This document shows positions 44,228 through 53,073 of a stretch of 60,980 nt of DNA, piece after piece. Positions within the stretch are counted from its first letter, which is position 1. Each line of letters begins with the position of its first letter. The notes under the pieces are model-generated. The model searched no databases, was not told the DNA's origin, and saw nothing but the letters and a program-made list of their open reading frames with translations. The DNA comes from Candidatus Dadabacteria bacterium. Lineage in GTDB: Bacteria > Desulfobacterota_D > UBA1144 > Nemesobacterales > JADFKM01. Where the stretch lies: the NCBI GenBank assembly GCA_022564935.1, contig JADFKM010000004.1:1-60980 (forward strand), given 5' to 3'. Both the position numbers and the translations under genes were made by a program.

Positions 44228-44322
44228 CATGACTGCACAAGCTGGAGCGCCGGGGGCACCGATTGGAGAGGAGTGTCTTTTCAAACTCCGGGGTGTTTGG
44301 ACTGACATGAATGTTCAGGGCC

Positions 44323-44868
44323 TCAGTAGTTCTCGGCCAGGAATTCCGCTATCTCTTCGGCAACCGCCTCGTAGACCCCCTTCGTGAAGAACCCCTTTTT
44401 GAGAAACCCGAACGAGCTGAGCCCGCTTATCTCGCCCGAGGTTATTTCCCTGCCGGTGGACTTATCCAGGATGCTCAGCAGTATAGTCAGCTCGGCCTCG
44501 GCGAACTTGATGGCGCCTTTCTCAAACTTTATGTCTTTGCCCGATGTATAATCGGTGATCTCGCCGAACATGACCAGGGTGCTTTCATCGGTAGAAGCCT
44601 CCGTCTCTCCGTAGACCACTTCCCTAAAACCTATATTTCGTTCTTGTATTACCCTTGCTATTTCTTTCGGCAGTCTGAGCAGGGCCTCCTCCGGGACGTC
44701 TTCCATATCGGTTTCAAATTCGGGAATTTCCAAGGCCTTGTAGTTGCGAAGCCTAGAGTCCGGGGGGCTCATATACGAGGTGGTTTTGAGGCCGCCGCAT
44801 CCGGATACGAAAATAACCGATGTGATAAGGACAAGCTCAAGCAACGTTGAAGAAGCGAATCTGCTCAT
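44323..44868 (-). CDS. Lipoprotein, DUF4410-like
   Basis: ATG 44868 is chosen, with GAGGAGA before it, because it gives a lipoprotein signal peptide (ELVLITSVIFVSGC, lipobox cysteine about residue 23). The remainder, with LRNYKALEIPEFETD, PKEIARVIQERNIGF and DKSTGREITSGEISG, resembles DUF4410 proteins of unknown role. It is probably anchored to the inner face of the outer membrane. The gene is divergent from the pilin, with two operator-like palindromes between them. Confidence 0.75.
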   Translation of the reverse strand: MSRFASSTLLELVLITSVIFVSGCGGLKTTSYMSPPDSRLRNYKALEIPEFETDMEDVPEEALLRLPKEIARVIQERNIGFREVVYGETEASTDESTLVMFGEITDYTSGKDIKFEKGAIKFAEAELTILLSILDKSTGREITSGEISGLSSFGFLKKGFFTKGVYEAVAEEIAEFLAENY

Positions 44869-45100
44869 GGGTATCTTCTCCTCAGGGCGTTTTAAGGAAT
44901 CTAATATAACTGAAAATGACGTGAAAATAACGTTTTCACGAACACCCGAAAAAATGCGGGTTAATAATAGTATAGAATGAGACATTTTTCCACAGTAATG
45001 AGCTATCCGGCTCCGTTATTCCTATTAGTCGTAATTATGCACGGGAAGCGTCAAGTGTAAGGAATACGGATGGAAACGGTATAGTTGTGTCGGTTAAATG

Positions 45101-45147
45101 TGACAATATTTGTTCCGGGGTACCGGGGATTCTGACAAATTTTGTCA
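45101..45147. promoter_or_regulatory. Tandem operator-like palindromes
   Basis: TGACAAATTTTGTCA (45133-45147) is a perfect 15-base palindrome. TGACAATATTTGTTC (45101-45115) is a close copy 32 bases away, centre to centre, about three helical turns. Such spacing fits cooperative binding by a dimeric regulator to the divergent lipoprotein/pilin region. Confidence 0.5.
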
Positions 45148-45233
45148 CCGGTATCCGATGTCCGAAATTTGAGTAATCGACAATATCCCGTGATTTCAGT
45201 ATGTTAGGCATTGATGAGCAGGGCGATTGCAAA

Positions 45234-45249
45234 TGGCATGTATCTTGTA
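45234..45249 (+). promoter_or_regulatory. Candidate sigma-54 promoter of the pilin gene
   Basis: TGGCATGTATCTTGTA agrees with the -24/-12 pattern except that the -12 GC reads GT. It lies 41 bases before the pilin start. Pilin genes of many proteobacteria depend on sigma-54, which supports the reading. Confidence 0.4.
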
Positions 45250-45289
45250 TAACTTAACTGTAACAATTTTTTATCTTAGGAGGTGCTAA

Positions 45290-45856
45290 ATGCACAAATT
45301 AGCCAGTTTAAGGGGTGAAAAAGGTTTTACCCTTATCGAGCTTTTGGTCGTCGCGGCCATTATCGGTATTCTCCTCGCTATCGCTATTCCTAATCTTCTC
45401 AAAGCCAGGATGTCTGCGAACGAGGCGAGTGCGAAAAAAGCTCTCCAGACCCTTAGGGACGCTGAGGGCCAGTACTTTGAGATGGACCTTGACAATAACG
45501 GCACAAGGGACTATACGAACGATATCATGGTGCTTCGAGACCCTGAGGGGACGGGCGACGAGGTGGACGCTCTTATTGATTCTTCATTTCTAAGGGCCAT
45601 GGCCACCGGAGGGGGCACGGCCGATTGTCCCGGGCCTAAGGCCGGGTACTGCATACAGTTCGACCCCGCTGTTACACCTGTAGGCGGTTTTTATTACGAT
45701 TTCGGCTGGCAGGCTTCCATGTCCCTATCGCGCCTGAACGGCAGAAGGGATTATTCGGTTTACGCAGACGGCGCTATAAGGTGTACCTTCACCTCGGCTC
45801 CGACGAGGGAGTCCGGGAGTTTTGAATCTACGCGTACAGACGGCGTTTGTGATTAA
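45290..45856 (+). CDS. Type IV pilin-like protein
   Basis: A 188-residue prepilin. The short basic leader ends in EKGFTLIELLVVAAIIG, with cleavage after Gly and the usual Phe1 and Glu5, followed by the hydrophobic assembly helix. The globular part has two probable disulfide pairs (cysteines near the middle and the end). It is longer than geopilins and resembles PilA or pseudopilin GspG-like proteins of deltaproteobacteria. An AGGAGG ribosome site precedes it and a hairpin with a T-run follows. Confidence 0.88.
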   Translation: MHKLASLRGEKGFTLIELLVVAAIIGILLAIAIPNLLKARMSANEASAKKALQTLRDAEGQYFEMDLDNNGTRDYTNDIMVLRDPEGTGDEVDALIDSSFLRAMATGGGTADCPGPKAGYCIQFDPAVTPVGGFYYDFGWQASMSLSRLNGRRDYSVYADGAIRCTFTSAPTRESGSFESTRTDGVCD

Positions 45857-45858
45857 TT

Positions 45859-45890
45859 GTCGGCGGAGTTGTTTCCCGACTTCTTTTTTT
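45859..45890 (+). terminator. Intrinsic terminator after the pilin gene
   Basis: GTCGG and CCGAC form a 5-bp stem with a 12-base loop, followed by TTCTTTTTTT. The stem is short but the T-run is strong. Confidence 0.5.
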
Positions 45891-46095
45891 AATTTATAGA
45901 GCGGCCCTTCAGAGTTCTAAATGAAAATTCACCTTACCCGCATTTTTAGTGCATGATCCCCAACTCTTTTTCTCATATTCGCGAGCTAATGCAAAGCCTG
46001 AGCCTCAACGGGCTGATATACAATGGTTATTAAGTGCACCTGACGCGCCTCGGATTAAATTCGCATACAATTCAGGTAAAATTTAATGAAATTCT

Positions 46096-47013
46096 ATGAT
46101 GCTCAAAGTAAGGAATCTGATTAAGGACTACAAGACCGGCTTTTTCCGCAAGAAGGTTCGGGTTCTGCACGACGTTTCGTTTTCCGTCAACGAGGGGGAG
46201 ATTTACGGCTTTGTCGGCCCCAACGGGGCGGGAAAAACAACCACCTTCAAAGCTGTTCTCGGTTTTTGCTCCATAACGGGCGGCTCTATTGAGATTATGG
46301 GCAAGCCCCTGGGTGATGCGGAGCTCCGACGCCACATAGGGTACCTTCCTGAAAACCCGTACTTCTACGATTACCTGACCGGAGAGGAGCTTCTACGCTA
46401 TATGGGTGGGCTTCACGGCATCTCCGGCGGGCAGCTGCAAAAAAGGGTTGAGGGGCTGCTTGAGAAAGTCGGTATGTCGAAGGACAGAAGGGTTCAGCTG
46501 CGAAATTACTCGAAGGGCATGCTCCAGAGAATAGGACTGGCTCAGGCTCTTATAAACGACGGGGATTTCCTGATCCTCGATGAGCCGATGTCGGGTCTCG
46601 ACCCCATCGGGCAGAGGGAGATAAATGACCTCATTCTCGAGCAGAAGAGGGAGGGGAAGACCATCTTGCTCAGCTCCCACATCCTGTACAACGTGGAGGC
46701 GCTGTGCGACCGCGTGGGTGTGATTATAAAAGGCAGGGTGGTTAAGGAGGGAGAGCTGGGAGAGCTTCTTAAGGAGATTCAGACCGATTACGAGTTACTG
46801 TTGGATGGCGTGGACGAATCGATAAGGGAAAGGCTTGACGGTTTGGACATAACCCTTGAGAATAAAGCCGGAATGGTGGCGCTGCGGTTCAACGAGGATA
46901 TCAAGCCTGCGGTTCTTCAGAGGGTGATGGAGCTCAAGGCGGATATAGTATCCCTGCAGCCCCGGCGGAAGTCCCTCGAGGAGCTGTTCGTCGAGGAGAC
47001 CATGAAGTCTTGA
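46096..47013 (+). CDS. ABC transporter ATP-binding protein
   Basis: A 305-residue ATPase of the ABC-2/NatA type. Walker A is GPNGAGKTT, the signature is reduced to NYSKGMLQR, and Walker B is FLILDEPMSGLDP, with the switch His in LLSSHIL. The C-terminal extension (about 225-305) is typical of ABC-2 exporters. It forms one operon with the permease and the membrane-anchored protein that follow. The position after a pilin gene recalls PilH of Myxococcus. Confidence 0.92.
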   Translation: MMLKVRNLIKDYKTGFFRKKVRVLHDVSFSVNEGEIYGFVGPNGAGKTTTFKAVLGFCSITGGSIEIMGKPLGDAELRRHIGYLPENPYFYDYLTGEELLRYMGGLHGISGGQLQKRVEGLLEKVGMSKDRRVQLRNYSKGMLQRIGLAQALINDGDFLILDEPMSGLDPIGQREINDLILEQKREGKTILLSSHILYNVEALCDRVGVIIKGRVVKEGELGELLKEIQTDYELLLDGVDESIRERLDGLDITLENKAGMVALRFNEDIKPAVLQRVMELKADIVSLQPRRKSLEELFVEETMKS

Positions 47014-47816
47014 TGTACAGAGTTTGGAGCGTTGCTCACAACACGTTTATCGAGGCCATAAGGGACAGGGTGCTTTACAGCATGTTTCTGTTCGCCGCTT
47101 TAATGATCCTCAGCACCCTTGTTTTCGCAAGCATCTCCGCCGACCAGTATAACAAAATAGTCAAAGACCTCGGGCTCACCGCGATCTCGGTAATAGGTAT
47201 TATGATCTCGGTTTTCCTGGGAATGGGTCTTGTTTACAAAGAGATAGAGAAAAAGACCGTCTACAATATCTTTTCAAAACCCATACGCAGGTACGAGTTC
47301 ATCCTGGGGAAGTACTTAGGGCTGGGCTCTACCCTGCTGCTGCTCACCATAGGGATGAGTGTTATCTTGCTGCTCGTTGTGCTCTACACGGAAATTACCC
47401 ACGGAGGTATGATAGAGTTCTACTACGGAGGGCATTATTACGCCCAGTTCTTTAAAGCAGTTTATTTTCAGTATCTTGAATTTCTCGTCCTGATAGCCAT
47501 AGCTCTAGTTTTCTCGAGCTTTACGACTCCCATAATGAGCGTGCTTTTTACTTTTTTGACCCTGGCTATGGGCAAATTTTCTTCGGACATCAAACTGTTT
47601 GCGCAGGAGGTTGAAAGCCCCCTTGTAGGATATGTGACCGACTTCATATACGTCGTCATTCCTCATCTCGATTCCTTCAACGTAAGGCATGAAGCCGTCT
47701 ACGGGGGGGAGATTAACTGGAAGCTTATATTCTACACAACCGGTTACGCCGTTCTCTATACTCTGGCCCTTCTGAAGCTCTCGATCGTTATCTTCAATAG
47801 AAGAGAGTTCAAGTAA
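47013..47816 (+). CDS. ABC-2-type permease
   Basis: A 267-residue membrane protein with six predicted helices and the N-terminal pattern AHNTFIEAIRDRVLYSMFLF, followed by KEIEKKTVYNIFSKPIRRYE, typical of ABC-2 permeases. Its ATG overlaps the ATPase stop by one base, so the two are translationally coupled. The exported substrate is unknown. A PilI-like role is suggested only by layout. Confidence 0.88.
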   Translation: MYRVWSVAHNTFIEAIRDRVLYSMFLFAALMILSTLVFASISADQYNKIVKDLGLTAISVIGIMISVFLGMGLVYKEIEKKTVYNIFSKPIRRYEFILGKYLGLGSTLLLLTIGMSVILLLVVLYTEITHGGMIEFYYGGHYYAQFFKAVYFQYLEFLVLIAIALVFSSFTTPIMSVLFTFLTLAMGKFSSDIKLFAQEVESPLVGYVTDFIYVVIPHLDSFNVRHEAVYGGEINWKLIFYTTGYAVLYTLALLKLSIVIFNRREFK

Positions 47817-47821
47817 AACAG

Positions 47822-48916
47822 ATGCTGACTAACTTGTTTAGATCATCTATTGCGGGATTGGTCGTAGTGGCTGTGCTGATAGCGCTTTCAATTCCCTTTC
47901 AGAGGGGGATCAATAGTGAAAGGGGTGAGTTTCGCTCCCTTACGCAGGTGCTGTATCTGAGCTCTTCCACCCTGAGGAGGGTCTCTCTGGGGTATGAGGA
48001 GCTGCTTGCGGATATTTACTGGCTCCGGGCTATCCAGTACTTCGGCGGCAAGAAGCATGCGGAAAAAGACCCGGAGCTTCTATTTCATTTTTTTGACATA
48101 ATAACCGACCTCGACCCCAAATTCGTGAATGCATACAGGTACGGGGGCACTTTTCTGGCAGACATACCCCCGATCGGTTTGGGGGATATCGAGAAGGGGG
48201 TGGAGCTTTTCGATAAGGGAAGGGCCAACAACCCCGACAATTACCATCTGCCCCTCGAAGAGGCTTTTATATTTTTCATGTATACGGAGGACTTCGAGAG
48301 GGCCGCCGAGCTGTTTTGCGAAGCCGCTGACAAGCCGAACCTCTCGGCGTTCAGGAGCGCTTCGCTAAAGGGAATGTGCGCCCTGGCACATGCAAAAGGC
48401 GGCGACAGGGAGCTTTCGCGCAGCGTTTGGACCTACATCTATGAGAACACCACCAACGAAGGGAGGAAGGAGTTTGCCCTCAGAAACCTTAAAGAGCTTC
48501 AAACGAAAGATATGGAGGATATGTTGACCAAGGCCCTGCGTATCTACGTCGAGCGGCACGGCGTTCTTCCAGGCAGCTTGGAGGATTTAAAGACTGCAAA
48601 GATAATGAAGAAGCTGCCCGTTGAGCCCTTTGGCGGGAGTTTCGTAATAACGCCGAAGCTCATGGCCGTTAAGAGCACTACACTGGCTGAAGACGAGCTT
48701 TATAGGGCAAAGGACTTTCTGTATATGAGAGCGCAGAAGTTCAAAAAGTTTTCCGGTAGGTTGCCCCGCGATTTATTGGAGCTGAGGAGTTTTATCGAAT
48801 CCTCCCCTACGGGACAGTGGCTCGAGCACCCCTACGGCGAGCAGTACGTCTACGACCCCCAGACGGGCCTTATAGAGTACGATAAAGTGAAGCAGGGAAA
48901 TGAACTGGAAGATTGA
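47822..48916 (+). CDS. Membrane-anchored TPR-like protein, 364 aa
   Basis: One N-terminal membrane helix (about 8-26) followed by a helical-repeat region with TPR-like pairs (LLFHFFDIITDLDPKFVNAY; PDNYHLPLEEAFIFFM). A C-terminal part with YVERHGVLPGSLEDLK and LPVEPFGG resembles the ends of pseudopilin-like or PilG-like proteins. Six bases after the permease and ending 17 bases inside the next gene, it belongs to the same operon. Function unknown; the order pilin, ATPase, permease, TPR protein parallels the pilA-pilGHI region of Myxococcus. Confidence 0.75.
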   Translation: MLTNLFRSSIAGLVVVAVLIALSIPFQRGINSERGEFRSLTQVLYLSSSTLRRVSLGYEELLADIYWLRAIQYFGGKKHAEKDPELLFHFFDIITDLDPKFVNAYRYGGTFLADIPPIGLGDIEKGVELFDKGRANNPDNYHLPLEEAFIFFMYTEDFERAAELFCEAADKPNLSAFRSASLKGMCALAHAKGGDRELSRSVWTYIYENTTNEGRKEFALRNLKELQTKDMEDMLTKALRIYVERHGVLPGSLEDLKTAKIMKKLPVEPFGGSFVITPKLMAVKSTTLAEDELYRAKDFLYMRAQKFKKFSGRLPRDLLELRSFIESSPTGQWLEHPYGEQYVYDPQTGLIEYDKVKQGNELED

Positions 48917-50063
48917 GTTCCTCAAAAGGATTGACTCCGTATTTGGAACCGTTGCCTGCACCGTCGCAAGAGCGCTCGTAAGACCCAGAAGAGTTTCCCA
49001 TCAGTCCAGTGACACACCGGCGCTTAGAATTGCCGAGCTATTTCCCGAGGCGACGATCCTGGTTATTCGTCCCGGCGGGATCGGCGATGCTGCGCTGCTA
49101 CTGCCGGCCCTGGAAGCCCTGAGTACGGAGTTCCCTGCGGGGTCTATAGACGTCCTGGCCGAGAAGAGAAACGGCGGTTTATTTGAAGGCTGTCCCTTCA
49201 TAGACCGCGTTTACCTCTACGACAGGAGACCCCCGCTTGAGCTGCTGAAAGCTCTTCGGGGCGGCTACGACATCGTTATCGATACCGAGCAGTGGCACAA
49301 GCTGTCGGCCTTAGTCGCCTACCTGAGCCGGGCGCCGATCAGGGTGGGGTTTGCTACGAACGGTAGGGCGAGTATGTTCTCTCACCCCGTCGACTACAGT
49401 CACAGGGACTATGAGGCACGGAGCTTTCTCTCCCTCGTCACGGCCGTTACGGGCGTAGAGTACGGCTTCGATGCCGATTCGCCCTTTATCATACCCCGCA
49501 GCGTTGGCGATAACGAGGCGCTTACCAAACTGGAGACACTGAGAGGGGAATGCAGCGCGGTGGCCGCCCTGTTTCCTGGAGCCACGGTGCCGGAGAGGAG
49601 ATGGGGCGTTGAGAACTTTACCGATCTGGGAAGGAAGCTGACTGGGCAGGGAGTGGGAGTCGTGATAGTAGGCGGCAAGACCGAGGCTGCAGTTGCCGGG
49701 AAGCTCAGCGCGGGTGTCGGAGGGGACTACGTCCTTAACCTGGCGGGCAGGACGTCTCTCAACGAAACCGCTTCTGTGCTGGAAAAAGCAGACCTGTTCA
49801 TCACGGGGGACAGCGGCCTCCTCCACATCGCCTACGGTGTGGGAACCCCTACGGTGTCGCTCTTTGGAGCGGGCATACAGGAGAAATGGGCCCCGCCCGG
49901 CAAGGGCCACATCACCTTGAACAAGCGCCTTGAATGCAGCCCGTGCACGCTGTATGGATACACACCACGGTGTCCCTACGACATAGAGTGTTTGCGCTTA
50001 ATATCCGTGGACGAGGTATATAGCTCCGCCATGGCCCTCATCAAAGCTAAGGCCTCCGTTTGA
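48900..50063 (+). CDS. Family 9 glycosyltransferase (heptosyltransferase-like)
   Basis: A 387-residue ADP-heptose-type transferase that builds the lipopolysaccharide core at the inner face of the membrane. Signs are ILVIRPGGIGDAALLLPAL, YDIVIDTEQWHKLSAL, LFPGATVPERRWGVENF and the donor-site ITGDSGLLHIAYGVGTPTVS. A cysteine-rich stretch (CSPCTLYGYTPRCPYDIEC) near the end is typical of these proteins. It overlaps the preceding gene by 17 bases. Confidence 0.9.
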   Translation: MNWKIEFLKRIDSVFGTVACTVARALVRPRRVSHQSSDTPALRIAELFPEATILVIRPGGIGDAALLLPALEALSTEFPAGSIDVLAEKRNGGLFEGCPFIDRVYLYDRRPPLELLKALRGGYDIVIDTEQWHKLSALVAYLSRAPIRVGFATNGRASMFSHPVDYSHRDYEARSFLSLVTAVTGVEYGFDADSPFIIPRSVGDNEALTKLETLRGECSAVAALFPGATVPERRWGVENFTDLGRKLTGQGVGVVIVGGKTEAAVAGKLSAGVGGDYVLNLAGRTSLNETASVLEKADLFITGDSGLLHIAYGVGTPTVSLFGAGIQEKWAPPGKGHITLNKRLECSPCTLYGYTPRCPYDIECLRLISVDEVYSSAMALIKAKASV

Positions 50064-50090
50064 GTCAACCTCCCCTAAGGCTGCTCCGTC

Positions 50091-50972
50091 TTACACACCG
50101 TGCTTTTCAAGACCGTCTGGAAGCTCTCCGTAATAAGGGGAGTCCTCCTCGTAAAGGGCTTTTATTTGGTCTTTGGGCATATCGGCGAGCCCTTCGTCGT
50201 ATCCGAACATCCTGCAAATGTGTTTTATCTCCTCGTCCCTTCCCGGCTGAGGGTCCATAGGCTGGAACAGCCCCTCGTTCTTGAGCTCTTCTCTAACCTT
50301 CGGGTCTTCGGGCAGGGGGGTGCCGTACTCGTTTAAGTGGAAGAGCCTGTCGAATCGCTTCCTGGGCCGCTGTCCCGGCGATTCGGCCGGGTACCCAAGG
50401 GCCATTAGCCACACGGGCACTATGTTCTCTGGCACTCCCAAGACCTTCGGTAACTCCTGGGGCTTTCTGCCCGTAGCTAGAAGGCAGCAGCCAAGACCCA
50501 CGTCCGTCGCCGCAAGAAGGGCGTGGGCTATGCCCTGGCCCGCCTCCACTCTGAGCAAATCCTCGACCTTATCGCGCGGGATGCTCATGAGGCGCGGATA
50601 GGTGACCTCGGTTAGCAGCTTGTATGTCCACCCGTGAGCGGCGGTGACGGCCATTGCCGGGAAGAGCACGGCGAAGGACTTGACCAGGTCTTTGAACCAG
50701 GCGTCCATATTCACTAGCCATGCTACTATGATAGGCGCCGTGCGGAGCTGAATTTCGTTGAAGGCCGAGGCGCATTCGATGAGCTGCTCGAACTTATCCT
50801 CCGGATAGGTTCGTTTGTCTATCACTATCGCCTCGGTGGAGTTGCAGTTCCCCTGGCAGGACGCCATCCTGGCTGCCTGGAGGATCACCTGAATCTTCCA
50901 GTCCTCGACGGGCTTCCAGGGCTTGAAAAACCTCACGCTCCTCCTCGATCCCATTGCTTCTAAAAGTTCCAT
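50091..50972 (-). CDS. Nitroreductase-family protein
   Basis: A 293-residue FMN enzyme with the nitroreductase start ELLEAMGSRRSVRFFKPWKP and the later block VEAGQGIAHALLAATDVGLG, then ALGYPAE. The length exceeds the usual 200-220 residues because of an insertion (about 105-150) and a C-terminal extension of 60 residues. The substrate is unknown. A strong AGGAGGT site precedes the ATG. The gene converges with the glycosyltransferase. Confidence 0.88.
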   Translation of the reverse strand: MELLEAMGSRRSVRFFKPWKPVEDWKIQVILQAARMASCQGNCNSTEAIVIDKRTYPEDKFEQLIECASAFNEIQLRTAPIIVAWLVNMDAWFKDLVKSFAVLFPAMAVTAAHGWTYKLLTEVTYPRLMSIPRDKVEDLLRVEAGQGIAHALLAATDVGLGCCLLATGRKPQELPKVLGVPENIVPVWLMALGYPAESPGQRPRKRFDRLFHLNEYGTPLPEDPKVREELKNEGLFQPMDPQPGRDEEIKHICRMFGYDEGLADMPKDQIKALYEEDSPYYGELPDGLEKHGV

Positions 50973-51158
50973 TGTTTTTTACCTCCTTTTACCTCTGATT
51001 AAATCAATTATTTGCATGTAAGTCAACCCGCAAGTTTGGAGCCAGAGGAAATGATATGAGACAGCTGCAGGAGATGGCCATGCCGGAGGAGCACCCCTAG
51101 CGTTGTCTTAACGAGGAGTTTGACTCCGCCCCGGAGCCGGATTAGACTGTAGTTCGCC

Positions 51159-51377
51159 GTGTCTACGATTTACGTGCGCCTTGCCGACAGCTCCGACACC
51201 GTTTATTTCCAGGCCTTATTCGGAACATATTCTCACCTTGCGTGGGTGAGAACCGAAGACCCCGAAAAAGGCATAACAAAGGTGATTTCCACCCCCGACC
51301 TGGTGGACGAGGCGAGGCGTGTGCTTGGCTACCTTAAAGAAGAGATTGAGTTCGAGGAAGTCCCGCCGCCCGAATGA
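51159..51377 (+). CDS. Small DUF4911-like protein, 72 aa
   Basis: The sequence IYVRLADSSDTVYFQALFGT, then LAWVRTEDPEKG and LVDEARRVLGYLKEE, has the pattern of the DUF4911 family: one beta-alpha-beta unit of unknown function common in deltaproteobacteria. The GTG start lies in CCGTGTCT without a clear ribosome site. It stands between the divergent nitroreductase gene and the convergent MBL gene, eight bases before the latter's stop. Confidence 0.6.
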   Translation: MSTIYVRLADSSDTVYFQALFGTYSHLAWVRTEDPEKGITKVISTPDLVDEARRVLGYLKEEIEFEEVPPPE

Positions 51378-51385
51378 GCCGGGGT

Positions 51386-52312
51386 TCAGCCGCCCGCCTC
51401 GTCCTTTACCGTGTCTATGAGCCCTGAGAAGCTGAGAGCCGTCTCTTTTAAAAATGCCGATCCCATTTGAGCTTCCTCCAGGAGCTTCTTAATGTTTTCA
51501 TCCCTTTCGGCAAGGTAAGAGAATATGTCGTTATTATTGATTATATCCTTGGCGACAATCTCCTTGAAGATCTCCTTCCACGAAAACAGCTGCTCCCTCT
51601 GCGCTTCCATATAGTGGCGGGGTTGCGTTGTAAAGCCGAAATGGGTGTAGGCGTTTGTCCGGGGCTCCAGGGAGATCAGCTTCTCCAGCGAGTCGAGCTC
51701 GGCCTCAAACCTGAAGGGCGAGGGCGTTATGGGGATTATGATGTCGAGACCGGGGAGGTAGCACCCCGCGGCGTCTCCCGGGAACAGCAGCGCTCCGGGC
51801 TCGAGCATAATGCTCATGTGGTGGCTTGCGTGTCCGGGTGTGTAGTGGACGTTTAGCTTGAGCCTCCCGACCTCGAGCGTCATCCCCTCCTCGAAGGTTA
51901 TTATCCTTTCTGCGGGCACCGGCTCGGGCTTGCCGTAGAGCTCCGCCAGGGGGCCTAGAACATCTACAGACGCCTGCCATAGCGCCCTGTCCGGGTCTAT
52001 CATGTGCGGGACGGCGCGTGGGTGCGCAAGTACGCTCGCCTGCGGGTATTTTTTCAGCAGGGAGCCCGCAGCGCCGGCGTGGTCGATGTGGAGGTGGGTT
52101 GGGAGGAGGTACTTTACCTGCTCCGTATCGATGCCCAGCTCCTCGACGGCACAGGCCATCTTATGCGCCGTCGAAGCGGGCCCCAGTTCGACGCACGCCG
52201 CCTCGCCGCCCGAGGCGACTATAAAGGCGCCTATGAATGCGTTCTCCCCTTCGCTCACACGCAAATCCACGAACCAGACGCCCGGAAGCTCCTCCGTTAC
52301 ACTGTAGCTCAT
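51386..52312 (-). CDS. MBL-fold metallohydrolase
   Basis: A 308-residue metallo-beta-lactamase fold hydrolase. The metal motif is THLHIDHAG, with further ligands in HYTPGHASHH, FPGDAAG and YTHFGF. A C-terminal helical part of about 90 residues resembles glyoxalase II-like or quorum-quenching lactonase relatives. There is no signal peptide. A decayed second copy of its 5' end, including the region before the start, lies at 52923-53126. Confidence 0.9.
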   Translation of the reverse strand: MSYSVTEELPGVWFVDLRVSEGENAFIGAFIVASGGEAACVELGPASTAHKMACAVEELGIDTEQVKYLLPTHLHIDHAGAAGSLLKKYPQASVLAHPRAVPHMIDPDRALWQASVDVLGPLAELYGKPEPVPAERIITFEEGMTLEVGRLKLNVHYTPGHASHHMSIMLEPGALLFPGDAAGCYLPGLDIIIPITPSPFRFEAELDSLEKLISLEPRTNAYTHFGFTTQPRHYMEAQREQLFSWKEIFKEIVAKDIINNNDIFSYLAERDENIKKLLEEAQMGSAFLKETALSFSGLIDTVKDEAGG

Positions 52313-52605
52313 ACTGCTCGCTCCGGCATGATTAAATTGCCCGCCGAAAACGGGAGTGTTTAGTATACCAGAGTGCTGTTGGGGTGTTTTGCGCGAGATA
52401 TTTTGTGTGAGAATTTATCCCTACGGCGTTCGTGTTGCCGCAGCGGACGATCGTTTCTATTACTTCTCCGGTAAACGAGTCGTTAAATAAAATTTCGGCT
52501 GCTCGAACTGGGTTGGATACTATTCGCACTGACGAGTGAAACCAGATTGAATAATAAGAGTCTAATAAGTCAAATACCAAATAAACAATTGGAGGTGTCC
52601 CCGGT

Positions 52606-52755
52606 ATGAAAACATTGATCGTAACTACACTCGTTATGATTAGTTTGTTGATCGGTGGTTTTGTAGTATCGTCTTCGGCATGCAGCACCCATGTTAGCTG
52701 CACTGCAAGCGGTAATCCATCCGAAGCAAACGGTGGATACGGACCATACGGTTGA
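52606..52755 (+). CDS. Small secreted peptide, 49 aa
   Basis: Not recognised. A clear Sec signal peptide (MKTLIVTTLVMISLLIGG to about residue 25, cleavage near SSSA) precedes a mature part of some 24 residues with two cysteines (CSTHVSCTAS) and a Gly/Tyr-rich end (GGYGPYG). GGAGGTG stands 7 bases before the ATG, and two hairpins follow the stop, so it looks like a complete single-gene unit. The serine at -3 makes a classical lipobox unlikely. It could be a signalling, structural or bacteriocin-like peptide. Confidence 0.6.
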   Translation: MKTLIVTTLVMISLLIGGFVVSSSACSTHVSCTASGNPSEANGGYGPYG

Positions 52756-52762
52756 CGCTATA

Positions 52763-52846
52763 GGCAAGCAGGGAATAGCTTCGTCCTGCCTGCCTGAATA
52801 CCGTCGTGAGCTGTTCTACAGCTTAAGTTGTTGCGCCGGCGCAACA
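52763..52846 (+). terminator. Two hairpins after the small-peptide gene
   Basis: An imperfect stem GGCAAGCAGGGA/TCCTGCCTGCC (52763-52794) is followed by an 18-base perfect palindrome TGTTGCGCC/GGCGCAACA (52829-52846) and GATTTATTTT. The second element is the likelier terminator. Confidence 0.5.
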
Positions 52847-52922
52847 GATTTATTTTAGAAGCTTCTTGTTTGAGTCCTCTCAATGATATACAGGCGCAGC
52901 CCGTTGTCTGTAGTACCTGTTA

Positions 52923-53051
52923 TTACATTTCGCCCTTTCTGCCCTTGTCGCTCAAAGCTGCCATGTGGCCCACTACGAATCGCTGCTCTTTGCATGCCTT
53001 AAGTACAACAAAAAATAAACCCGGCTCCATTTCGCGTACTCTGTAGCTCAT
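52923..53051 (-). pseudogene. Truncated copy of the MBL hydrolase 5' end
   Basis: Forty-two codons start MSYRVREMEPGLFFVVLK, aligning with the MBL gene start MSYSVTEELPGVWFVDLR; after about residue 30 the match fades and a stop follows. The metal-binding part is absent. The bases before its ATG also resemble those before the MBL gene. This indicates a duplication of the promoter and 5' end followed by decay. Confidence 0.6.
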
Positions 53052-53073
53052 TCACTCAGTTCCTGTTGAGTAT

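Noticed and set aside
52332-52703. Minus-strand open frame with protein-like tail across the small-peptide gene
   Set aside because: No ribosome site or recognisable family; it overlaps the better supported peptide gene and the duplicated MBL leader.
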